In this document: positions 16,430 through 25,320 of the stretch, piece after piece | Numbering within the stretch: position 1 is the first letter of the stretch | Layout of the letters: each line of letters begins with the position of its first letter | Assembly: GCF_005893125.1 (NCBI RefSeq) | Contig: NZ_VCJS01000046.1 | Location: 1 to 64,000 of the forward strand | Reading direction: 5' to 3' | DNA from: Nonomuraea basaltis | GTDB lineage: Bacteria > Actinomycetota > Actinomycetes > Streptosporangiales > Streptosporangiaceae | DNA length: 64,000 nucleotides | Translations under genes and position numbers: made by a program | The notes under the pieces: generated by a model | The model's input: only the letters and a program-made list of their open reading frames with translations | Databases searched by the model: none | Told to the model about the DNA's origin: nothing

Positions 16430-17539
16430 CTAGTGTCCTGAGTCAGAAATTCGTCGGCAATATGAGGCGAGGGCGTCGAGTATTTCTTCTGCGGTCTTGG
16501 TCCAGACGAAGGGCTTAGGATCCTCGTTCCACGAGGCGATCCAGGCGCGGATGTCGTGTTCCAGCGCGTGCACTGTTTTGTGGACTCCGCGGCGGATCTG
16601 CTTGGTGGTCAGTTCGGCGAACCAGCGTTCCACCAGGTTCAGCCAGGACGAGCCGGTCGGGGTGAAGTGCAGGTGAAAGCGCGGGTGCGCCAGCAACCAC
16701 TTCTTGATAGCCGGCGTCTTGTGAGTGGCGTAATTGTCGCAGATCAGGTGGACATCGAGCTCAGCCGGGACCTCGTTGTCCACCTTGATCAGGAATTTCT
16801 TGAATTCGACCGCGCGGTGCCTGCGATGCAGCGAGCCGATCACCTTGCCCGAGGCCACGTCCAGGGCCGCGAATAACGTGGTGGTGCCGGCCCGGACATA
16901 GTCGTGGGTGGCCCGCTCGGGCACCCCGGGCATCATCGGCAGTACGGGCTGAGACCGATCCAGTGCCTGGATCTGCGACTTCTCATCCACGCACAACACC
17001 AGCGCCCGCTCCGGCGGATCCAGGTACAGGCCGACCACGTCATGCACCTTCTCCACGAAGAACGGATCGGCCGACAGCTTGAACGTCTCCGAGCGATGCG
17101 GCTGAAGGCCAAAAGCCCGCCAGACTCGAGACACCGTCGACTGCGACAGGCCCATCTGCCTGGCCATCGCCCGCGTCGACCAGTGCGTGGCGTTGGCAGG
17201 CTTGGTCTCCAGAGTGCGTGCGATCAGATCCGCCACCTGCTCGTCGCGCACCGTCCGCGGCCGCCCCGGGCGCGGCTCATCGGCCAGGCCCGCCAACCGG
17301 TCGGCCAGAAAGCGCCGACGCCACTTCGAGACCGTCTCCCGCGACACCCCGACCTGCTCGGCCACCACCTTGGTGGACACCGGCAAGCAGTCCTCACCAA
17401 TCGCGTCGCATGCCAGGATCAGCCTGGCCCGCAACGCCAGATCCTGGGCACCCTTACGCCGCCGCACCCACCGCTCAAGCTCAGCCCGCTCTCCATCGGT
17501 CAGGTTCAGCGGCTCAACCTTTGGTCCTGGACGTCCCAT
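16430..17539 (-). CDS. IS630-family transposase
   Basis: 369 residues. N-terminal helix-turn-helix (VAEQVGVSRETVSKWRRRFL, then a second HTH ~115-140). DDE domain: LVLCVDEKSQIQALDRSQ carries the first Asp, HLICDNYATHKTPAIKKWL the second and TGSSWLNLVERWFAEL the final Glu. This is a full-length member with no frameshift. The stop codon TAG is read through the outer edge of the element into the CTAG target. Confidence 0.93.
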   Translation of the reverse strand: MGRPGPKVEPLNLTDGERAELERWVRRRKGAQDLALRARLILACDAIGEDCLPVSTKVVAEQVGVSRETVSKWRRRFLADRLAGLADEPRPGRPRTVRDEQVADLIARTLETKPANATHWSTRAMARQMGLSQSTVSRVWRAFGLQPHRSETFKLSADPFFVEKVHDVVGLYLDPPERALVLCVDEKSQIQALDRSQPVLPMMPGVPERATHDYVRAGTTTLFAALDVASGKVIGSLHRRHRAVEFKKFLIKVDNEVPAELDVHLICDNYATHKTPAIKKWLLAHPRFHLHFTPTGSSWLNLVERWFAELTTKQIRRGVHKTVHALEHDIRAWIASWNEDPKPFVWTKTAEEILDALASYCRRISDSGH

Positions 17540-17574
17540 AGCAAAACACTAGACGAATTTCTGACTCAGCACAC
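16433..17574 (-). mobile_element. IS630-family insertion sequence, apparently complete
   Basis: Terminal inverted repeats GTGTCCTGAGTCAGAAATTC (left) and GTGTGCTGAGTCAGAAATTC (right, complement) differ at a single position. They enclose one intact transposase gene. Both ends are flanked by TA (16431-16432 and 17575-17576), the IS630 target. That TA belongs to the CTAG duplication of the neighbouring IS5, so IS630 arrived second. Likely still capable of movement. Confidence 0.85.
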
Positions 17575-18587
17575 TAGCGGAACAGATGGATGAGTTCTTC
17601 GGCTCGCTCGGTGCGCTCGATCCAAACCTCGCGACCGCGGCGCTGTCTTTTGATGAGCTGTGCGGCATGCAGCCTGTGGCAGTAGCGGGTCATGCTGCTG
17701 TGCGCGATCTTGACTTCCGCGGCCAGCATACTCATCGTCATGGGCCGGTCCAGCGAGAAAAGCACCTCGGCACGGATCGGTCCGATGAGTTCGGATAGCT
17801 GATCTGTTGCCGGCGCGGCCGACCTGTGCCATAGCTGCTCAGCGCCGGAGAGCGGATACGCGATCCAGACGGCATCGGGGCTGTCCAATCTGGCGATCAC
17901 CGCACGCTGGCCCGCAAGCATCGGCAGCAGGACTATGTGACGATTCCCGAGATCGAAGCTGCCAGATTCCACGTCACTGATCAACAGACCTTGTTCCCCA
18001 TACCGAATGCGGTCGCTCAGGGCGCCCAGCAGCAACTCCTGCCCGCCGCGAACCGCGGCGATCCCCACACGTTCGATCTCTTTGTCGAGCAGCGGGCGGG
18101 CCCGCCGCCAGAGCGGCTCGGCAGCCTTCCACACGTCGGCGAGCGCGGAGGCGTATCCACGCAGCCACTGATCGGGCCGTTCAGCGACCCCACGCCAGTG
18201 CGCAGGTGGAGAGCCTGCGCCAAAGGTCCGCTCCAGGTCGTCGATCAGCCACGAGGGATGCATGTCATGCAACATTTCGATCTGAGCCTGGACGGACACA
18301 TCCTCCACCGTCATGCGCGGCACCACGCTGTCGGGTACGACCGAATAGCCGGGTACCGCGAGCGGGCGCGCCGCTTCACGTCCAGCGAGGCCAACAGCGG
18401 CCTGGATCGTCCGCCGCCACACCTGGGGCAAGCCTCTCGCCCGGCCGGCCAGCGCATCGGTGATCATGGCGAGCGCGGTGAGGCTCGGATTGATCGACAG
18501 AGAGAGGCGCGGCGCGGAGGAGATCCGCAGCTCGGTACAAATATTTACCTTGGACGTCACGGTCATCCTAGGATGCACATCAGTCAT
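17574..18587 (-). CDS. ArsR/winged-helix transcriptional regulator
   Basis: 337 residues. A large N-terminal effector region of unknown type (DMHPSWLIDDLERTFGAG near 95-115, a Trp/Arg-rich ~150-190) precedes a C-terminal winged helix (LFSLDRPMTMSMLAAEVKIA, SSMTRYCHRLHAAQLIKRQR). This is the layout of actinomycete 'ArsR family' proteins of about 330 residues. The start at 18587 was chosen at MTDVHPRM; the frame is open further upstream but without similarity. Its stop TAG lies in the CTAG into which IS5 inserted, so the protein seems intact. Target genes unknown; no Cys metal site is evident. Confidence 0.7.
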   Translation of the reverse strand: MTDVHPRMTVTSKVNICTELRISSAPRLSLSINPSLTALAMITDALAGRARGLPQVWRRTIQAAVGLAGREAARPLAVPGYSVVPDSVVPRMTVEDVSVQAQIEMLHDMHPSWLIDDLERTFGAGSPPAHWRGVAERPDQWLRGYASALADVWKAAEPLWRRARPLLDKEIERVGIAAVRGGQELLLGALSDRIRYGEQGLLISDVESGSFDLGNRHIVLLPMLAGQRAVIARLDSPDAVWIAYPLSGAEQLWHRSAAPATDQLSELIGPIRAEVLFSLDRPMTMSMLAAEVKIAHSSMTRYCHRLHAAQLIKRQRRGREVWIERTERAEELIHLFR

Positions 18588-18908
18588 CAGTGATCGTCTT
18601 AATGAAGCTTTGATTTCTCTGTCTTGTCGGACATCGCCAAGGCTGTCATAGGAGCCAGCCCGGCAATATCCACACCGCGCATGACAGGTTGCGCAGAACG
18701 GCCAAAGACCGAGCAGGCCCAAGGCTCGGGCGCCGTACAGCAGGAGTGCAACAGAGCAGCGTGCGTTTCGGCATACCGCGCCGCCCCACGAGTACGGCAC
18801 TCCGATCGTCTTGAGTGCGGCGGCGAGGGCGACCGCGCCCCTGCCCGAGGTTTGGATCGCTGCGAGTGTCGCCGGGTCCAGCACTTGGCCGATCTGCGAT
18901 CGATGCAC
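18588..18908. other. Intergenic stretch upstream of the ArsR-like gene
   Basis: About 320 bases. It is AT-richer just before the regulator start (18560-18640), where its promoter should lie. Further right only decayed sequence leading into the integrase tail is seen. Confidence 0.4.
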
Positions 18909-19034
18909 GATGCCCAGGGCAGCAGCGCGGGCACCAGCGTCACAGAGGCGGTCTACCGGCACCAGCTCAAGCCGGTGATCACCAAGGGCGCCCACACCAT
19001 GAACACAATCTTCGGCGACAAGCCGACGGGTTGA
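18909..19034 (+). pseudogene. Tyrosine integrase C-terminal fragment
   Basis: Encodes SAGTSVTEAVYRHQLKPVIT and MNTIFGDKPTG then a stop. This matches the extreme C-terminus of actinomycete tyrosine recombinases, in which Tyr of VYRHQ lies downstream of the active-site region. The catalytic core is gone. It marks another lost integrative element. A GC-rich imperfect hairpin (19088-19118) follows and may be its old terminator. Confidence 0.6.
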
Positions 19035-19161
19035 GTCCGAGTGAGTTGGCTCCCCGATTGGCTCCTATCGACTTCCAGAAACGGAAAAGGGCCCGACCCG
19101 CTTAGCGGATCAAGCCCTCTACCTGGTCAAACTGGGTCGGGGTGGCGGTGTGCTGGTTCAG

Positions 19162-19228
19162 GACATAGGAAACCCATGTCGCAAGACATAGGAAACTTCA
19201 GCAGGGTGTGTCTCGAGACATAGGCAAC
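19162..19228 (+). repeat. Three GACATAGG(A/C)AAC repeats at the IS481 left end
   Basis: GACATAGGAAAC at 19162-19173 and 19185-19196, and GACATAGGCAAC at 19217-19228, in the same orientation, directly upstream of the IS481 transposase. The third overlaps a TGTCTCGAGACA palindrome. Probably the left terminal repeat and internal transposase-binding sites. Confidence 0.6.
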
Positions 19229-19253
19229 TGTCGCGATCAAGAGCCTGGGCGGT

Positions 19254-19999
19254 GTGTCCAAGGCCAGAGTTGTCATCGCCGCCGTTGTCGTCGAGGGACG
19301 GACCCAGGCAGAGGTCGCCCGCTCCTACGGAGTGTCCAAGGGCTGGGTGTCCAAGCTCGTCGCACGCTACCGGGCTGAGGGCGAGGCGGCGTTCGAGCCC
19401 CGGTCCCGACGGCCGCACACCTCACCGACGGCGATCGACGCCGATACCGTCGAGTTGATCGTCCGGCTGCGCAAGGAACTGTCCGACCAGGGCCTGGACG
19501 CCGGTCCCGAAACCATCGCCTGGCATCTTGCCCACCATCATGCGCGTACGGTGTCGCGAGCCACGATCAGCCGCTACCTGACCCGGCTCGGCCTGGTCGT
19601 GCCCGAACCGAAGAAGCGGCCCCGCTCGTCCTACATCCGTTTTGAAGCGGAGTTGCCGAACGAGACCTGGCAGGCCGATTTCACTCACTACCGGCTGGCC
19701 GGCGGCACCGAGGCCGAGATCCTGTCCTGGCTGGACGACCACTCCCGCTACGCCCTATCGGTGAGCGCGCATGCCCGCGTCACCGGGCCCATCGTGCGCG
19801 ACACCTTCCGCCAGGCGGTCAGGGCCCACGGCGTGCCCGCCTCCACCCTGACCGACAACGGCATGGTCTTCACCACCCGCCTGGCCGGCGGCCGCGGCGG
19901 CCGCAACGCCTTCGAACACGAACTGCGCCGCCTGCACGTGCAGCAGAAGAACTCCACCCCCAACCACCCCACCACCTGCGGAAAGGTCGAGCGTTTCCA
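19254..19999 (+). pseudogene. IS481-family transposase, 3' end lost
   Basis: Helix-turn-helix at ~15-40 (RTQAEVARSYGVSKGWVSKL). Integrase core with WQADFTHYRL (first Asp), LTDNGMVF (second Asp) and KVERF (catalytic Glu). Family similarity stops right after KVERFQ, where GTGCGCC begins. About 50-60 C-terminal residues are missing; the frame runs on to 20168 through unrelated sequence. All three catalytic residues remain but the fold is incomplete. Confidence 0.8.
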
Positions 20000-20168
20000 G
20001 TGCGCCACGAGGCGCATGGTCGTATCCCCGGTTCAGCCGGGAGGAACTCGGAGGGAGGTTCCTGGGTCCGATGGCTTACCCAGCGCCGAAAGGCTTATGG
20101 GGACAAGAGCGGGACAAGAGCATGCCAGGAAACCGCAGGCCGTGCCCAGCGTTGATGGCGCCCGGTGA
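20000..20168 (+). other. Possible group II intron 5' fragment
   Basis: Begins GTGCGCC, consistent with the GUGYG start of group II introns, exactly where the IS481 transposase similarity ends. It continues with short complementary GC-rich blocks (CCCCGGTTCAGCCGGG, GGAACTCGGAGGGAGGTTCC) that fold into stems, as in intron domain I. Similarity to a specific intron cannot be checked here. It ends where ISL3 sequence starts, so the catalytic 3' domains are missing. Confidence 0.4.
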
Positions 20169-20218
20169 TCCTGGTTCTGGCGATCTTTGTGTGGCGGCGT
20201 CACGGATCGTGAGCAAGT

Positions 20219-21825
20219 TCAGTGGGCGCAGAGGATGATTTTCCGGAGAAGGTCGAAGTTGGCTCGGCCGTATCGGCTTCTCTTGAGCGCCTTGACTCTC
20301 GTCACGTTGCCCTCGACTGCGCCTGAGCTGTGGGGCAGGGTGAGACCGTTGACGACGGCGTCCAGGTCGCGGCGGATGCCGTGGGTGAAGGAGTGCAGGG
20401 CGGGCAGGTCATCGGCGTCGACGGCCGCCATCCACGCTTGCAGGGTCTCGGCCGTACCGGTCAGCGTGGTCATCATCTGGGCGAAGGCGGCGACGTGGCC
20501 GGCGGTGGCGTCCAGGCGGGGGCTGCGAGCCCGTAGGTCGGCGAGTCTGGCCTGCTCGTCCGGGATGAGCCGGTCGGGGCGGCGGGTGATCCACCGGGTG
20601 ACCTCGCGGATGGTCGGGGCCGAGGAGGGTGTGTGAGCTGCGGTGGCTGAGGACCGCAGCGGGTGCAGATAGCGGCGGACGGTCTGTGGACTGCCGCGAT
20701 ATCCCTGCGCTTGGATCTCGCGGGTGAGGCGGGCGGCGTCGGTGCAGCCGTCGTTGAACCGCTGGATCAGATAGGGCAGGTAGGGAGTGAGCAGGTCGGA
20801 CCGTCCGGTCGCCTTGGCCAGCAGGTCCTCCACCGACGCGGCGCGGGCGAACCTGCGGACGGTGGGCCGGGACAGCCGCAGCTTGCGTGCGATCGCCGAG
20901 ATCGTCCAGTCCTTGGCCACCAGGTCGTGCACCGCGGTGTAGCGTTCACGAGTCCGGACGATGAGCGGGCATTCCTCGTCCGATGGCTGATCTGGCATCG
21001 GCTCTGGCGGGAGCGCGTTGTCGAGCTGCTGGTCGCCGGGTTCCTCGCGGGCGGGTTCAGCGTCATCGGCGTCGGGTTCACGCAGGTCGGCGCGGCAGGC
21101 GATGACGGTCTTCTCGACCGCGTCGCAGAGGTTCCGCCAGAGATGGAAGCGATCAGCAATGTGAATCGCCTCGGGTGCCCCGGCTTTGGCCCCTGCCGCA
21201 TAGGCTCCGGCCCGGTCTCTGCAGATCACGCGGACGCCGGGATGGTCGCGTAACCACTGCTCCAGGGCGTCGGCGGTCCGGTCGTCCAGCACATCGATGG
21301 GCTGGTGGGTGTCCATGTCGATCAGCACGGTGGCGTAAGAGTGCCCGCGTTTCTTGGAGAAATCGTCGACCCCGAGCACGGTGACTGGCCGATCTCGGGA
21401 TCGGGCAGGGCGCGGACCAGACCGATCAGCGTGTCCCGGCCGACGCGTACGCCGAGTCGCTCAAGCAGCCGGGAGGCGGCGCGCCCAGCCAGTGCCAGCG
21501 CCATCAGCTCCAGCAGCCGGCGCAGCAGTTTTGTGCGGCGGGCGTAGCGCCGGGTGAGACCGGGCACCGGTTCGGCGAACGTCCGGACCGGGCACGCCGG
21601 GTTCTGGCAGGTCAGGCGGCGGACCGTGAGCGCGATCAGGACCGGGCGGCCCGCAGCGGGCAGATCATGCAGCAGCCGGCGGTAGCGGCCATGCACCCGC
21701 GAGGAGAATGTGCCGCACGCCCGGCAGGGCGCCGGCCCGCCCTCGGTATGCGCCGTGACCAGCACGTAGTCCCCGTGATCGGTCACCTCCTCGACGAGGA
21801 GTTCGGCCAGGTGGGGGAAGAACAT
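20219..21825 (-). pseudogene. ISL3-family transposase with one frameshift
   Basis: The N-terminal part has the zinc finger (PCRACGTFSSRVHGRYRR, RRLTCQNPACPVRTFAEPVP). The rest has the DDE domain (LGVDDFSKKRGHSYATVLID, HIADRFHLWRNL, SSGAVEGNVTRVKALKRSRY). The two parts join near 21380: loss of one C in PEIG-(P)VTVLGVDD shifts the frame. Otherwise the gene looks complete, from MFFPHLAELL at 21825 to the stop at 20219. Terminal repeats were not located with confidence. Confidence 0.85.
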
Positions 21826-22039
21826 CCGCAGGCAGCAGGCATCGCCCGCCACCGCATGCTGCGCACAGGGCACAATGAACCTCGCGGCCGCTCAGGTGAT
21901 GATCAAATTCTTGGTCGAACAAGATCCTCACGGAGCGGCCGCATCTATACGTGGCCAGTTACACGATTGCGATCAGCCCCTGCATCAACGTCCCGGCCAC
22001 CGTCTGTGACGGCACCACACAAAGATCGCCAGAGCCCGC

Positions 22040-22460
22040 CGCCTGCCCGGCTGGGCTCAAGTTTCATGACAGGATCGGCGTGCCAGACGGTGATGTCGTA
22101 GCCGAGGAAGCGGGCCGCCCCGGTGCGGGCGTGGGTGATCAGTGTCTTGCCCGCCGACAGGTCCAGCTTGAGGTCGTCGTGCAGGAACTGGGTCAGGCGG
22201 GCCTTGATCTGCTCGGCCTCGGCTTTGGGACCGGTGAATCCGAGGGATCTGGTCGTCTGCGTAGCGGCAGTAGCGCAACCGCCGTAGACCGGATCGCGAG
22301 GATCGGCGCTGGGCAGGAGGCGCTGCTGCTTGCGCAGGTGGCGGACTTCGGCACGGTCGCTGCGGTGGCGGGCCCGTGCCATCTGTCGCGAGACCTGGGT
22401 GTAGGCAGGGTTATGCGCCCTGCGCTTTCCTCGAGTGTAGGCGTACCAGGGGGCCGAGGG
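22040..22460 (-). pseudogene. Group II intron reverse transcriptase fragment
   Basis: Reads TRGKRRAHNPAYTQ and EVRHLRKQQRLLPSADPRDP, then LRYCRYADD (the reverse-transcriptase catalytic box) in one frame. After a frameshift it reads LGFTGPKAEAEQIKARLTQF, LDLSAGKTLITHARTGAARF and LGYDITVWHAD. This covers roughly RT blocks 4-7. The N-terminal fingers and the maturase and endonuclease domains are missing. It is on the opposite strand to the intron-like 5' fragment at 20000, so the two are not one simple intron. Confidence 0.75.
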
Positions 22461-22774
22461 CCCGGTCATCACTCCGTACAAGGGCAAGGGCAAGGGCAAG
22501 CCCGAGTCCCAGAAACGGGCCAACCGCTCACATGCCCGCCTTCGCGGACCCGGTGAACGCGCAAACGCCCAGCTCAAGAGCTGGGGAATCCTCCGCAAGC
22601 TCGCTGCAGCCCCAGCAAGGCCGGCCACCTGTGCAAGGCCGTCGCCGTCCTTCAGAATCACCGAGTTGCGCAGGCAGCGTGAGGATGAAAAGCATTCACT
22701 GAAATTTTTCATCCCGGTTGGTGCCTGGGGACGCCCCACCGCCACCCAACAGCTCACAGCCTCAAGCGTCGCCT

Positions 22775-23695
22775 CTATGATCGTCCTCGCCGTGTGACGG
22801 AGGGGGCGTGACCGTAGGTCTGGCGGTAGAAGGCGGCGAACCGGCCTAGATGCACGAAACCCCAGCGGAGCGCCACCTCTGTAACAGTTGTCCGGCTGCC
22901 TGTCGCTGCGATGTGGAGAAGATCGGCGTGAGCCCGGGCCAGCCGTACAGCGCGCAGATAGCCCATGGGCGTTGTCTGCAGGTGTTCGCAGAAGCCCGAT
23001 TGAAGGGTACGGACGCTCACCCTTGCCGCAGTGGCGATGTCTCTCAGGGTGATCGGTTCGGCGGCGTGCTCTTCGCAGAAGCGGCGCGCGCGTCGAAGTG
23101 CCGCGGAGGTCGATGGGGCACTGGGCTCACCGAGTTCGGCAGAGTAGGCCGGCGCGAGGTCCGTATCGAAGTACGGGCTCAGCAACCGGCCCAGCGTGGC
23201 TGCCATCAGCCGGTCTTCCGGTTCGACGGCGCGCCGCGCGCCGTCGAACGGCACCCCCAGCGTGCGGACCGCGCCCGTTGCCCGGGACCTGATGACGATC
23301 TTCAGCATGTCGTCGATGCCGTGGCCACGTAGGAATTTGTCGGCGAAGTCCCGCTCCAGATCGGTCGCCCGCAGGCGGAGCTGTCCGAGGGTCGCCACAC
23401 CGTGGCGGGTCAGGCAGGCGACCCCGTCGCGCGAGGCGAACGGATTGTTCCAGCGCCAGCGCTCGGCGTATTCCTCCACGAAGTCCGGCCGGAACATGGT
23501 GAGGTACTGCTCCTCGCCATCGCTTCCCAGCGCCAGATACGCGGGGTTCTCGGCCACGAACGCGTCGATCCACCCGAGATGGACGGCCAAGGCCTCGGCC
23601 AACGCCGGATAGAGCTCCCCCTTTCGAGTCCCGGCCACCTGCTCCAGCACCTTGATGAGCTTTCGGTATTCCAGCAGTTCCACGGATCCGTCCAT
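22775..23695 (-). CDS. AraC family transcriptional regulator
   Basis: 306 residues. The N-terminal ~190 residues are a ligand or GAF-like sensor region with no recognised domain. The C-terminal ~100 residues are the double helix-turn-helix (RFCEEHAAEPITLRDIATAA, VSVRTLQSGFCEHLQTTPMG, VTEVALRWGFVHLGRFAAFY, YGHAPS). ATG at 23695; the frame is intact. It stands alone between the IS region and the small lipoprotein, on the same strand as the catabolic locus but more than 600 bases downstream of it. Link to that locus unproven. Confidence 0.85.
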   Translation of the reverse strand: MDGSVELLEYRKLIKVLEQVAGTRKGELYPALAEALAVHLGWIDAFVAENPAYLALGSDGEEQYLTMFRPDFVEEYAERWRWNNPFASRDGVACLTRHGVATLGQLRLRATDLERDFADKFLRGHGIDDMLKIVIRSRATGAVRTLGVPFDGARRAVEPEDRLMAATLGRLLSPYFDTDLAPAYSAELGEPSAPSTSAALRRARRFCEEHAAEPITLRDIATAARVSVRTLQSGFCEHLQTTPMGYLRAVRLARAHADLLHIAATGSRTTVTEVALRWGFVHLGRFAAFYRQTYGHAPSVTRRGRS

Positions 23696-23728
23696 CGCAC
23701 TCGTTCATCGCCTCGGGGGGAGGCCGTT

Positions 23729-24091
23729 TCATCCATTACTTGACCAACTGATGCTCGGCGGCAGCGGCTCCAGCGGCGGCGTCTGCTGATGGGAGAATCC
23801 GTCTACGTCTCCAAAGACGATCGCCCCGTTCCGTACTTCTGGCCGAGCCGGTTGCGACGCTTTCCACACCAGACGTCTCGTCTGGTGCTCCTCTGCCTCG
23901 ATGAAAGAGACCCTCTCGCCGTCACACAGCGGAACCACGGATCTGAATCGCCCTTCGTCCGTACGACCCATCGCGACAGGCCGGGGATGGGGCTCGCCGA
24001 GGATGGGTATGCACCCAGTCAACGCCGTCAGGCCGATTGGAAGAACAAGTCCTTGCGCGACTAGCAATCGAACGCGTCCAGATTCGCTCAT
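23729..24091 (-). CDS. Small putative lipoprotein, unknown function
   Basis: 120 residues from ATG 24091. The N-terminus has a hydrophobic stretch (VRLLVAQGLVLPIGLTALTG) ending in LTGC, a lipobox with Cys ~27. The remainder (RSVVPLCDGERVSFIEAEEH, PEVRNGAIVFGDVDG) is a short beta-rich domain without a named family. An in-frame start at 24157 would place the lipobox too far in. It may be a cell-surface protein of the actinomycete type; no function can be given. Confidence 0.6.
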   Translation of the reverse strand: MSESGRVRLLVAQGLVLPIGLTALTGCIPILGEPHPRPVAMGRTDEGRFRSVVPLCDGERVSFIEAEEHQTRRLVWKASQPARPEVRNGAIVFGDVDGFSHQQTPPLEPLPPSISWSSNG

Positions 24092-24318
24092 CGATCCTCT
24101 GTCAACGTAGGTAGGTGTGGGCTCTTCTTGGCTTGCCGCGTGTAGACGTTGCCGCACCCCTCAAGCCGGCCGATCAAGGCGTCGACGAGGAACGTGGGGC
24201 AGAAGTTGTCTCTCGAGGTTCAGGTGGGGCCGGGGCGCGCCAGGGGTAGCGGGCCGCCGGCGGAAGGCCGGTCCGTCCACGAGTAGACGCCACCTGCCAT
24301 CAACGGCCTAACAAAGTA

Positions 24319-25269
24319 CTAGAAGGCGATGGATGGGAGAAGGCTGGCGAACTCCTCGATGAAGCGGTCGACCATCTGGATCTCCTGGGTGTCCAGGACG
24401 TGGGCCGGTGCGCGGCAGTAGGGGCTGTCGATGAGACCTCGCCGTACTGAGATCAGCTTTTCCGTCGCGATGATGAGCTCGGTGTCGAGCATCCAGTAGG
24501 AGATGTACGGAAGGAGCCGTCGGTACAGCGCCTCGCCCGCGGCCTCCTCGTTCCCGGCGAACAGGCGCCAGATTTCGAGGTAGATCTCCACGAAGGAGCA
24601 GCCGGGCTGGGTGCCCACGGCTCCCCGTCTGATGGCGTCCGGCAACTGGACCCCCGCGTAGCCTTCGACCGCGAGCATCGGTGGGCGCTCGTTGCCCAGT
24701 TCCTCGATGAGCCGCCCGGGCGGGCTTGATTCGACCTTCACGAGCTTGAGGTTCGGAAGATCGCGCGCAATGGCCACGATGCTCTTCGCGTTCAGGCTCG
24801 TCCCGGTCTCGGAGGGGGCGTACTGCAGGACCACCGGAATGGGGGCGACGGCTTCGGCGACGGCCCGCACGTGGGCCAGGACGGCCTGCCGCGAAGGCCG
24901 CAGGAAGTGTGGCGGCAGGAGGTTGATCAGGTCTGCTCCGGCGGCCACGACCTCGCGAGCCCTCGACGCGGCGAGGAGCGTGGCGTGGTCCTGGATCGCG
25001 ATGATCGCGGCAACATCAGGACGCTCGCGCGTCTCCGCGAGCAGCACCGAGGTGAGTTCCCGTCGCTCAGCATCGGAGAGCTTATGGAACTCCGAGGCGA
25101 AGCCGGGGAACATGACGCTCGTCACTCCGGTGCCCAGCACGTGCCGGACTACGCGCCGGAACCCCGGCACGTCGATCTCGCCCCGCCAGGTGAACGGCAC
25201 CTCGAGAACTGGCGACACACCGCGGACCAGCACGGAGGCATCACCGATCGACGTCTGGGTCAGAGTCAT
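24319..25269 (-). CDS. DHDPS/N-acetylneuraminate lyase family aldolase
   Basis: 316 residues, TIM-barrel class I aldolase family. The Schiff-base Lys is in LKLVKVESSPPG and the proton-relay Tyr in VVLQYAPSETGT. MFPGFASEFHKLSDAERREL replaces the usual GTTGE loop, which argues against true DapA. In sugar-acid pathways this family supplies 2-keto-3-deoxy acid aldolases or dehydratases, and the setting fits that role. It is the last gene of a six-gene minus-strand run, separated by 51 bases that contain a copy of the locus palindrome, so it may also be transcribed from its own promoter. Confidence 0.85.
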   Translation of the reverse strand: MTLTQTSIGDASVLVRGVSPVLEVPFTWRGEIDVPGFRRVVRHVLGTGVTSVMFPGFASEFHKLSDAERRELTSVLLAETRERPDVAAIIAIQDHATLLAASRAREVVAAGADLINLLPPHFLRPSRQAVLAHVRAVAEAVAPIPVVLQYAPSETGTSLNAKSIVAIARDLPNLKLVKVESSPPGRLIEELGNERPPMLAVEGYAGVQLPDAIRRGAVGTQPGCSFVEIYLEIWRLFAGNEEAAGEALYRRLLPYISYWMLDTELIIATEKLISVRRGLIDSPYCRAPAHVLDTQEIQMVDRFIEEFASLLPSIAF

Positions 25270-25293
25270 GATTTCCTTCCGAATTACAGATTA

Positions 25294-25305
25294 ATCTTCG
25301 ATATA
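25294..25305. promoter_or_regulatory. IclR-regulon palindrome, half-site A
   Basis: ATCTTCGATATA, the left half plus centre of the locus palindrome, 25 bases upstream of the aldolase start. The right half is poorly conserved (ACCAGGC), so this is a weak copy. Confidence 0.4.
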
Positions 25306-25320
25306 CCAGGCATAAAAGGG

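Noticed and set aside
19162-19228. Three short repeats considered as a CRISPR array
   Set aside because: Only 12-base repeats with unequal 11- and 20-base gaps at an IS end and no cas genes; terminal repeats of IS481 explain them.
20000-22460. One group II intron interrupted by ISL3
   Set aside because: The 5' intron-like piece is on the plus strand and the reverse transcriptase on the minus strand, so they cannot be halves of one uninverted intron.
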